NCBI GenBank assembly: GCA_023254365.1
Contig: JALRLQ010000007.1
Location: 1-36,360 of the forward strand
Direction of reading: 5' to 3'
From: Candidatus Poseidonia sp.
GTDB lineage: Archaea > Thermoplasmatota > Poseidoniia > Poseidoniales > Poseidoniaceae
Length of the DNA stretch: 36,360 nt
A program made the translations under genes and the position numbers. Shown here one piece after another: positions 10,001-17,400 of the stretch (the stretch's first letter is position 1; every line of letters begins with the position of its first letter). The notes beneath the pieces were generated by a model, which worked only from the letters and a program-made list of their open reading frames with translations, was not told where the DNA came from and searched no databases.

Positions 10001-10636
10001 GAGTGGGACAGCAATCACCTCGACACGGATTTGGACGGAAGCAAGTCCGGTGACGTCGATTTCACAGGCCCGTCATGGACGATTGAAGACCTCCCTGCCG
10101 GCACCTGGACGTTCCGACTCACCGTGACCGACGACGACGGCGAATTCCATCAAAACGAGGTGATCGTCACGGTCGCTCCCGCCCCTGCCCAAGGCATCCT
10201 TGAGAGTGTCTCTGAGGCCCTCGGCACCACCATGGTGGCCGTCATCGGTCTGCTCGGCATCATCATCGTCGGCCTCGTCATGTTCTTGTTGTTCACACGT
10301 CAAGGCCCCAAGGACATGGAGAATCTCGCCATGTACGAGCAATCCTCCTTTGCTTCCATCCCAGCTGCTGCTCCAACAGCAGCGCCGGCGGTGGCGCAAC
10401 CCACGGCCGCTGTTGCCATGCCGCCCATGGACGCCCAACCGGTCAACGCTGGTCCACCCGTCCCCGCCACGGGTCTGCCACAAGGATGGACCATGGAACA
10501 ATGGAACTACTACGGCGAACAGTGGTTGGCTGCGAATCAGCCCGCACCTGCCCCCGTTCAACCCATAGTTTCACAAAGCCCACCAACCCCTGCCTCTGCT
10601 GAGTTGCAATCGTTGCTCGACGATTTGGACTTCTGA
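7049..10636 (+). CDS. Giant secreted membrane-anchored PKD/CARDB-type surface protein B (paralogue of A)
   Basis: The 1,195-residue product begins with a clear signal peptide (LHALFLVALFLCSSWLAAL). Its N-terminal domain matches protein A at equivalent points: INDKWVY against VGDRWIY, TLTGDTT against EIQGDTT, HDFPLRNGDQW against YDFPLRADERW, and GCSNSYKIAEWNATG against GCNGSYEMTSYNKDG. A CARDB-like segment (ALPGDVLSFSLPAQNRG) and roughly five PKD-like repeats with VTDDDG turns follow, then one membrane helix (about 1062-1083) and a Pro/Ala-rich tail carrying GLPQGWTMEQWNYYGEQWL plus a short acidic end. It starts 49 bases after protein A. A weak TTTTGTA about 25 bases before the ATG could be a promoter. 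The SepF-like gene follows after 9 bases and may be co-transcribed. Ligand and function are unknown. Confidence 0.82.
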   Translation: MHRRGLHALFLVALFLCSSWLAALDTRVHLESEHSPHATQQGAIGVVDVPTYRINDKWVYETQFDVAQLLAQANVSASLNTLTGDTTNIVTDIAYETDENGDTVLVYEMEISGSFSSGNSGATLEGVTGRLDIDYDGVDLIRTRDLALMNSEFTLEVVFVPFNLGFLSQTLGVVTFDNTYTPAKERHDFPLRNGDQWYMEFEASTEVTGTSDYFDPSDFDQETDENNSWQVIKTGAPVEDQQSPQYSGCSNSYKIAEWNATGVNAGFNWYCPAVRGSVWNRITNPAGFTIDWLLKTYNPADSNNVIAGSSPGGRNTQIEVYTAYSATLPDSIEQISINYAVAGSPSLPIKNTNLQLRYEIADTIHNPTTDNNGAAQVALNVSDEVDDTPSSDDHTSNGVVVYDPINKIVGATTVVQDLSVVGVDLFAQASSVIAERTRAGATTTLGASIGYNALPGDVLSFSLPAQNRGVLTAPATTMEIVTPDGVTIRESLAAIQPYAEERVLMSWSVPENMSIGTASLTFTVDPDENVTADANRSNNQASLSIFIGRSPTANLTADAGKYTYENVTIDASSSVDPDGGSVDCRFEIESRAGLIDVIEAPNCITQWNWTNSGSWDVKVLVIDEELDTAEQLIQVEVLNRAPVFDLTHDSSVDVEQPITLSAVNISDIDTSSPPGQQVSISWPGLQCAEGLTQPTCTITPMFEGPLTITAVATDDDGATTTLTSEITVLNIAPTLQPPELWKGGEEVLPDETGAWTVFEDEVVLLRTTAFDSANDQGTLLIEWHPSVDDVNWTITSEGISSSEPVSWASSGLHVINVRAIDADGASSDTLEGRVMVMNVEPTIAWTDQFALEPTISVTEDWESLNLTVDVTDTASDMAALVVCWDYDATVDVDRDGSTTNDCETTGLSAQPTWSTKGVRQITVTVTDDDGASATEYKNVSVRNMPPLAVISELTVLEGLVEGDNLTLTGTNSIETEADKSSLLYEWDSNHLDTDLDGSKSGDVDFTGPSWTIEDLPAGTWTFRLTVTDDDGEFHQNEVIVTVAPAPAQGILESVSEALGTTMVAVIGLLGIIIVGLVMFLLFTRQGPKDMENLAMYEQSSFASIPAAAPTAAPAVAQPTAAVAMPPMDAQPVNAGPPVPATGLPQGWTMEQWNYYGEQWLAANQPAPAPVQPIVSQSPPTPASAELQSLLDDLDF

Positions 10637-10645
10637 GGGAGAAGC

Positions 10646-11230
10646 ATGGCAAATCTATGGCAGTTTTTCGGACTCCCCGACCCCGAAGGCAACGGACCGG
10701 CGAACCGGCGTGCACCCGCCGCACCTGCACCCGAAGGGGCACCCGTCACGCTTGAATCGAATACGCCACCCACTGCCGATGCAGTCGAAGCAGAAGCACC
10801 TGCTGAAACCGCACCACCTCCTGTTCGTCGTGCACCGCTGAGCGATGCGCGAACCCCGCCGTTGGGATGGGCGGGTCCGTTGACGCCCGACGGCGAACCC
10901 TTTCACGACATGGGCGTGGTTCGGCCGCGACCCGCACAGCGACCCAACAAAGCCCTTCGCTACATCGCTCCTGACGAGATGAAACGCATTCCCACCGGTG
11001 CGACGCTCCAACGCGTCCTCCAAGGCGACACCGCCATCGTTGACCTTCGTCCGCTCGTCCACATGGAGAGTCACCAAATGGCGTGCCGGCGAGAACTCAA
11101 GCACATGGCCGACGAGGCCAGAGTCAGCGTGTTTGCCTTGGATGCTGAAGACAAATTGCTGATGATTCCCGGTCAAAACGTGGTCGTTGACATGCACAAA
11201 CACGAACTCGGACTCACGCCGCTGCTCTGA
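10646..11230 (+). CDS. sepF: SepF-like cell division protein (DUF552 family)
   Basis: This 194-residue protein has three visible parts. A short N-terminal amphipathic segment (MANLWQFFGL) could bind the membrane. A Pro/Ala-rich linker spans about residues 15-100. A C-terminal alpha/beta domain of about 80 residues (IVDLRPL, a helix with REL and KHMADEA, then KLLMIPGQNVVVD) resembles the SepF/DUF552 fold, ending in the usual strand and P-x-N-V-x-V motif. In archaea that use FtsZ, SepF anchors FtsZ to the membrane. No ftsZ is in the window, so the role rests on domain resemblance. GAGGGAG precedes the start. The stop is 2 bases from the stop of the converging maf gene. Confidence 0.62.
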   Translation: MANLWQFFGLPDPEGNGPANRRAPAAPAPEGAPVTLESNTPPTADAVEAEAPAETAPPPVRRAPLSDARTPPLGWAGPLTPDGEPFHDMGVVRPRPAQRPNKALRYIAPDEMKRIPTGATLQRVLQGDTAIVDLRPLVHMESHQMACRRELKHMADEARVSVFALDAEDKLLMIPGQNVVVDMHKHELGLTPLL

Positions 11231-11232
11231 GT

Positions 11233-11799
11233 TCACTGCAGGTTTGCCAGCGTTTCCAAATGGGCCATGGCATCGCCTGCAAGGCCGAGAACCGTCGATT
11301 CCGCCCCTTCGATAAGCGTTGCATGCTCACCCATGGGTCCGTGGAGATCGTATCCTCCGGCTTTTCCGCGCCACGACTCAGAGGTGAGCAACGCTTCCAT
11401 GACTTCTGCGCTGAGGTCCGGAATGGAGACGACGGCAGCCTCGCAAAAAAACATCCACGCACCGTTCCATTGGATGCCTGTCGCCGTCCATACTTGGTGG
11501 AGCCTGCCGCTGAGCCGATGCAGCATGGTGGCTGCGTGAGCGATGTCCCTCGGCTTACCCAAACTAAGGGAATGGTCGTCTGGGTCGCTGAGCATGGTGT
11601 CGGCAACGATGACGATGTCGTGGTTGTGGGATTGAACGGCGGCTGCTTTTCGCTGACAAATGGCCAACACCTGTTCTTCAACCGGGCCTTTGGGTGGTGT
11701 TTCATCGACGCCCGGCACCCCTTCTTGGTGAATGGCAGGGAACATCGGCTGGAGGATGGCCAAGCGTCGGGGCGAGGATGAGGCCAACCAAACGTCCAT
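11233..11799 (-). CDS. maf: Maf-family nucleoside triphosphate pyrophosphatase
   Basis: The 188-residue cytoplasmic protein begins LASSSPRRLAIL, the Maf signature that forms the phosphate-binding site. It has the conserved acidic motif IVIVADTMLS and a later GKAGGYDLHGPMG segment equivalent to the GKAGAYGIQG motif of the family. Maf enzymes hydrolyse non-canonical or modified nucleoside triphosphates to monophosphates and limit their incorporation; older literature calls them septum formation inhibitors. Length is typical. It converges on the SepF-like gene with a 2-base gap. The nucleotide preference (dTTP/UTP or m7GTP type) cannot be read with confidence. Confidence 0.9.
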   Translation of the reverse strand: MDVWLASSSPRRLAILQPMFPAIHQEGVPGVDETPPKGPVEEQVLAICQRKAAAVQSHNHDIVIVADTMLSDPDDHSLSLGKPRDIAHAATMLHRLSGRLHQVWTATGIQWNGAWMFFCEAAVVSIPDLSAEVMEALLTSESWRGKAGGYDLHGPMGEHATLIEGAESTVLGLAGDAMAHLETLANLQ

Positions 11800-11897
11800 G
11801 ATCCAACGCTGGAGGGGCGGGTCATGGAACTTGCCCCCATTGGTTACGAGGGTGATATTGAAGAATCGGAAGGTTCACCGAGAAATGAGTGAGCCAC

Positions 11898-12617
11898 ATG
11901 TCCGAGTTGGAGAGAATCCCTACCCACATTGAAGGATTGGACGAGAAAATGCAAGGTGGCATCCCTCAGGGACACATCTGCATCGTTGCTGGCGCCTCGG
12001 GTGCCATGAAATCCAGCCTCACGTTTTCCATGCTCTACAACGCTGTTCTGTACGGTGAAACCAGCGGCATTTACGTTACCTTGGAACAAGGCAAAGATTC
12101 GCTCCGCTCCCACATGGCCAACATGGGGATGAACGTGGACGACCCCCGTGTCCGAAACCGTATCGCCATCATCGACCTGGCCGACCTGCGCGTCCAACTG
12201 GACGAGCAAGGCATGAGCAACCGAGTGGATTGGATGGGCCAGCTCATCAAGCAACTGACTTCCTACCGCCAATCAATTGGTTTTGAACTGCTCGTGTTCG
12301 ACTCGCTTGGTGCCTTCTTCACCCTGACGAAAATGGAAAACCCTCGGGATGAGATCTTCCGCTTGTTTGAAGCCGTTCGCCGGTTGGAATTGACGTCGTT
12401 CTTCATCTGTGAAATGACCGGAGAGGACCACAAACAATTCGGCGAATACGGCGTGGAAGATTACCTCTCGGATGGCGTGGTCCACCTCGTGATGGAACGC
12501 CATGGTGACGACGTCGCCCGTAAACTCGGCATCGTCAAAATGCGTCACACCAACCACGTGCTCGGGTACAAGCCGTTCAACTGGAAGGAAAGCGAACAGC
12601 GCTTTACCATCCTTTGA
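11898..12617 (+). CDS. KaiC-like RecA-superfamily ATPase
   Basis: Stand-alone, single-domain ATPase of 239 residues. The N-terminal GLDEKMQGGIPQG precedes Walker A GASGAMKSS (residues 32-40), and the Walker B strand is LLVFDSL. EGLDEKMQGGIP, YVTLEQ and the length match archaeal KaiC/GvpD/RadA-related single-domain proteins rather than RadA recombinase, as no N-terminal HhH domain is present. Such proteins often act in signalling or regulation, but the role here is unknown. An in-frame GTG lies at 11889; ATG 11898 is chosen because SELERIPT leads directly into the domain. It lies between the divergent maf and the convergent glmS, with which it shares a 2-base gap. An archaellum ArlH function is unlikely, since no archaellum genes are adjacent. 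Confidence 0.8.
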   Translation: MSELERIPTHIEGLDEKMQGGIPQGHICIVAGASGAMKSSLTFSMLYNAVLYGETSGIYVTLEQGKDSLRSHMANMGMNVDDPRVRNRIAIIDLADLRVQLDEQGMSNRVDWMGQLIKQLTSYRQSIGFELLVFDSLGAFFTLTKMENPRDEIFRLFEAVRRLELTSFFICEMTGEDHKQFGEYGVEDYLSDGVVHLVMERHGDDVARKLGIVKMRHTNHVLGYKPFNWKESEQRFTIL

Positions 12618-12619
12618 GT

Positions 12620-14443
12620 TCACTCGACCGTAACGGATTTGGCGAGGTTTCTCGGACGGTCCACGTCTCTTCCAAGTTTGAGGGCGGTGTGATACGCCAT
12701 CAGTTGCAGCGGAAGAACCGTCAGCAACGGGGTGAGCCAAGGATGAATCGAGGGGACGGGAATGGAAATGTCGCCCTCTGCTCCGATGGGATCGCCCTCC
12801 TCGTGAATCAGGATGATCTTCGCACCACGTGCCTTGCACTCGTGAAGGGCGGAGAGCGTTTTTTCCTTCAAGTGGTCGTTGGGAGCGACCACCACCACGG
12901 GACTTCCTTCCTCGAGCAGCGCAATCGGCCCGTGCTTCATTTCACCTGCCGGGTATGCCAAGCATGGAATGTACGCCAACTCCATGAGTTTGAGCGCCCC
13001 CTCTTTGGCGACGGACGCTGAGAGTCCTCGTCCCAAGAACAAGACCGAACCTGCGTCGGCAAGCAACTCCACCGCTTCGTCGATGGGGCCGATGTTTTCG
13101 AGGTACGTCTCCATCAGGTGGGGGGCCTGTTGCAAATGTTGGATGACCTCACGACCTTGTTCTTTGGACAGGTGGCGTGTTCGGCCGAGTTGGGTGGCGA
13201 AGATGGCGAGCGCCGCCACCATGTTCGTGAAGGCCTTGGTGGAGGCGACGGATTGTTCAGGTCCGGAGTGAATGTAAACGCCTTGGCCGCACAAACGGGC
13301 GATGGTGGAGCCCACGACGTTGACAACGCCAAAGATTTGCCCGCCTTTCAACTTGATTTCCTTGACCGCTGCAATCGTATCGGCGGTTTCGCCCGATTGG
13401 GATACGGCGAGATAAATGGCCTTGGGATTGATGACCGGGTCGTTGTTTCGGAACTCGCTTGAGATGTGGGTCACGGCCGGAATTCGTGCCATTTTTTCAA
13501 TGAGCATCTGCCCTATCTCGGCCGCATAGTGAGCCGTACCGCACCCCAAGAGTCGAACGTGAGGGGCTTGGACCAATGCCTGATGATCAAGACGCATGCC
13601 GCCGAGTCGCCCGTTCCCCATTTCTCGGTCAACGCGGCCGGCGATGCACTGGCGAAGTGCATCGGGTTGTTCGTAGATTTCCTTGAACATGAAATGAGGC
13701 GCATCCCCCAATTCCGATTCGCCCCAGGATTCTTCCAACACGTGAATGTTGGGCTGGATGTGCTGTCCTTTGCTCGAGGTGAGGGTGAACGAGGACGAGG
13801 TCACCACGGCGATATCCCCGTCCTCAAGGTACTGCACGCGCTGGGTGTGGGAGGTCAGTGGATGTGGGTCGCTGGAGACAAACATCTCACCGTCTCCCTG
13901 ACCGATGATGAGCGGTGAACCGTTACGGGCGCAAATGAGCAGGTCTTCATCTTGAAACATGATGCACAGCCCCCACGTTCCACGAACCCTTCGAAGGGTT
14001 TGCTGAACCGCCTCCAGAGGCGTGGCGCCGTCTTGACGGGCCAGTGCAATCATGTGAGCCAAGACCTCGGAATCGGTTTCGCTCACACAGTTGACGCCCT
14101 TGGATTCAAGATGCTGACGAAGCATTCGGAAATTTTCGATGATGCCGTTGTGAACCAAATGCACGCTTCCATCGGAAGAGGCGTGTGGATGGGTGTTCAC
14201 GTGGGTCACACCGCCGTGGGTAGCCCATCGGGTGTGGGCAATGCCCATGGTGCCTGCCGTGACCTCGGGCAACACGTTTTGGAGGTCGGCCACCTTGCCC
14301 ACCGTCTTGTGGACGTTGACGGTCGTTCCGTCGTCAATGGCCACCCCGGTTGAGTCATAACCGCGGTATTCCAACCGACGCAATCCCTCAACCAACAGCG
14401 GGAGGGCTTGCTGTGTGCCAATATAACCAAAGATGCCGCACAT
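12620..14443 (-). CDS. glmS: Glutamine-fructose-6-phosphate aminotransferase (isomerizing)
   Basis: GlmS converts fructose-6-phosphate and glutamine to glucosamine-6-phosphate, the entry step to UDP-GlcNAc and amino-sugar glycans. The 607-residue length is typical. It starts MCGIFGYIG with the catalytic Cys2 of class II glutamine amidotransferases, followed by RRLEYRGYDSTG, HTRWATHG and the NGIIEN motif. Two SIS domains follow (LGCGTAHYA and SQSGETADT in the first; LGRGLSASVAKEGALKL in the second). The C-terminus reads RPRNLAKSVTVE, the conserved end that closes the active site. It starts 9 bases downstream of the subtilase stop, so it may be read from the same transcript. With the PGI/PMI and glycosyltransferase genes it suggests local emphasis on sugar supply for glycoconjugates. 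Confidence 0.97.
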   Translation of the reverse strand: MCGIFGYIGTQQALPLLVEGLRRLEYRGYDSTGVAIDDGTTVNVHKTVGKVADLQNVLPEVTAGTMGIAHTRWATHGGVTHVNTHPHASSDGSVHLVHNGIIENFRMLRQHLESKGVNCVSETDSEVLAHMIALARQDGATPLEAVQQTLRRVRGTWGLCIMFQDEDLLICARNGSPLIIGQGDGEMFVSSDPHPLTSHTQRVQYLEDGDIAVVTSSSFTLTSSKGQHIQPNIHVLEESWGESELGDAPHFMFKEIYEQPDALRQCIAGRVDREMGNGRLGGMRLDHQALVQAPHVRLLGCGTAHYAAEIGQMLIEKMARIPAVTHISSEFRNNDPVINPKAIYLAVSQSGETADTIAAVKEIKLKGGQIFGVVNVVGSTIARLCGQGVYIHSGPEQSVASTKAFTNMVAALAIFATQLGRTRHLSKEQGREVIQHLQQAPHLMETYLENIGPIDEAVELLADAGSVLFLGRGLSASVAKEGALKLMELAYIPCLAYPAGEMKHGPIALLEEGSPVVVVAPNDHLKEKTLSALHECKARGAKIILIHEEGDPIGAEGDISIPVPSIHPWLTPLLTVLPLQLMAYHTALKLGRDVDRPRNLAKSVTVE

Positions 14444-14452
14444 AAAAACGCC

Positions 14453-17400
14453 TCAGAGGTCAAACCCTGTGTTGCACACGGGACACGTGGTTCGCTTGAG
14501 CATCAAATCCTTTACGCTGAAATGAGCTTGACACGACGGACATTGCGCCTCACGCTTGAGATCAGGAAGCGGGAGGGGCGCAGAAGGAAGCGGTGCTGGG
14601 GCCGCATCGGGAAGGGGCATCGGCAAGGGGATGGGCGGCAAACCAGCCTGAAGCGCTGCGGCCATCTCACTCATTTCTCGCTGTTGCTTTCGCTTCATGC
14701 GTCGCTCAAGACGGGCGTTACCTTCGCCTTCCTCGAGTTTCTTTTCCAACTCGTTCGCAAGCGTTTCAGGTTCGTCTTCAAGAACGGCCACGGCGGATTC
14801 TCGAACCGTAAGGACCTCTTCGTCATCAACCACCGACAACAGCGGGCCTTCATCCTGCTCAGGCGTGATCATCAATTCAACCGTATCGGCCTCTTCTTCC
14901 AGCGCCGCCTCAAGTTCCTCCATTTCGGTGTGGGAACGGCGCAAGATGACCACGACCGCCGCCAAGAAACCGACCAGACCAAGGAGGCTCAGGCCAAGGA
15001 TTCGGTACTTTGCTTCGTCTGAGCCGCCGGGGAGGTAATCAAACAGGGTATCGAGCAGACCGGGAGACCCAACGTTGCTGGTCGAACCCGACAAGGACAC
15101 CACCTTGCTGAAACTGTAGGAGCCCGACGGAGTCACGGTGCAGACAATGGTGTCGTCTTCCATCAAGCCGATGCCAAAGGTGTAGCCCTCGAAGAGCATG
15201 TTGGACAGACCCGCCACCGAGTCTCCTTCGCTGCTGGCGATCAATCCCATGCGGGAAACCGGCCCGTAGACGTTGATCTCGTCGTAGAAGAGGTACACGC
15301 CCTCATCTCGACTGGCAAGACCGAGGTTGCTTACACCGGGAGCGTTGGTACGATGGACCACTTCGTTTGACCAAACGGCGTTGGTGGTAACGGTGACCAC
15401 ATTGGCGGTCTTCCCTTGGCCTTCCACCCATGCGAGGACCAAACGGTCTTCCTCATCTTCGACGATGACATCGATGTGGGGGTGCATCGCCTCGTCTCCG
15501 ATGGAGTATTGGAAACTCCATGACGAGGAGGAAAACGGTCCGTGAGTGTACATCAACCCCACCCGCTCGATGCCTGTGACGTCTTCTCGATATTCCTGAT
15601 AGACGATGTGAAGGTATTCCTCGCCCATGGCAACGCCGAGTTGTTGCACATCACCGGGTCGGATATCGATGTTGGACAGGACGGTCACGGGATTGCCCCA
15701 TGAATTGCCCTTGTCCGGGGTTGATGAGGAGATGACAAAGAGCGACGTGATGTCCTGCCAGGAGCCACTGGTCGAGAGATCACGGTGGTAGCCCGCCAGC
15801 ACCATCGTGCCGTCGTATTGGTCAAAGGAGAAGCCGTAATAGGCGCCCTCAGAGAGTTTCAACGGTTGCATGTGATAGTGTTTGGGCGTGGTTTTCCCTG
15901 CAGCGGAGATGGAGGTCATGGCAATGTCGGTCAACACATAGCCTTCGGCGCTGAGCGAACGTCGGGTCCAAGCGACCTGCACCAAACCGTCGTCCCGTTG
16001 GTATACGGCCAATTCGCCGCCCCAGGCTTCCTCGAGCATCACCCCACCGGGCATGCTCAGCGTTGAGGTGACGGTACGTACGTGCAACTCACCGTCCTTG
16101 GTGGTGAACAGCAGACCACCATCCTCGAGACCAACGAAATCAACGGGCACCTCGCGGACCGCTAGGGAAACGCCGACCTTTGAACCGAGATACAGGTCGC
16201 CAATCGTCACGTTGAATCGCATTTCACTGTGAGCAAGTTCCACGCCAGAACCGCTGAGCACCGCACGGTACGACACGGCACCTTCTTCATCGGCGATGTC
16301 GGCAAATCGGGCAAACGTGTAACCGGAGGTGGTGCTGGAACCGGGGACCAAGTTGAGGCCCTGGTCGTCAAGCCGTTGCCAACCGATGCCTTCCATCCAG
16401 CGTTCAAGTCCGAGGTTCAGGTTGGTCGCATCGCCCTGGCCGAGGTTGTCCACTCGAAGTTGGATGTCGTAAGGCGAGCCCGGTGCGGGTATTTCGGGCT
16501 GTGTGCGTGCCGAGCCCGGAAGGAACCGCAGCATGGGTTGCAGCGGGCGTTCATCGACTTGGAAGGAGAAGGTGTAGACGTTGTTGCTTCGGTCGGGGTC
16601 GCTGTATTGTTGCGTTGGGTCGAGGGACAACGTGACGTCGTGAGTTCCCGCTTCCGTGGCCCACCAATACAGCGTGACCTGAACGCTCTCGCCTTGCTCG
16701 AGGGAGGTGACTTTGCCCTCAGAGGGGTAGGTCGAGGAGGCGCTGCCTTCCCCTTCAAGCGTGAGGTACACTTCATCGGCATCCATGTCGCCGATGTTCC
16801 GCAATCCAAAGCGAACCTCGAGCACCGTTCCTGCCACGGCTGAATTCACCGGTAGACCGCCATCGTAGACCCCAACGGAGCCAGCGAAGGCAAAGTCCGG
16901 TGCTGCAGGCAGGTTGTCAATTTCGTAGGTGCGTTTCAACACATCGCTGGCCAGATCACTGGCGTTGACCATCCGAACACTGATTCGATGGGAGCCATCA
17001 CCAACGGTGGTGGAGTCCCAAGTAAACGACCAGTCCTGTGCCCCCTCTTCTTGGAACGTCAACGTATCACCGACCACCCAATCACCGTTGTCGATTTTGT
17101 ATTCGATGCGGTCGTGTTCCGTTCCCTCGGTTGAGCCTTCGAATTCGACCAAACCGACCAAAGGAGTGCCAAGCGAAGGTTCGTTGATGGTCACCGACAT
17201 TCGGGCAAAGCGAATCACACGAAGGTCGACCATGGAAGCTTCACCTTCCGCGTTGAGGGCTCGGGCATAGACGAGCGTGTAGGTCTCATCAGCGTCAACC
17301 CAGTCGTCGTCCACCGTGATATCGAAGTACCAATCTTCCACCGTACCGTCGGCCCCCAACCAGTTGGTCAGTTCGGTGCTCTCGCCGTCTTCGTAGAACT

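Noticed and set aside
11260..11781. 173-codon plus-strand ORF opposite maf
   Set aside because: Maf signature motifs (LASSSPRR, ADT) are on the minus strand; the plus frame is a shadow.
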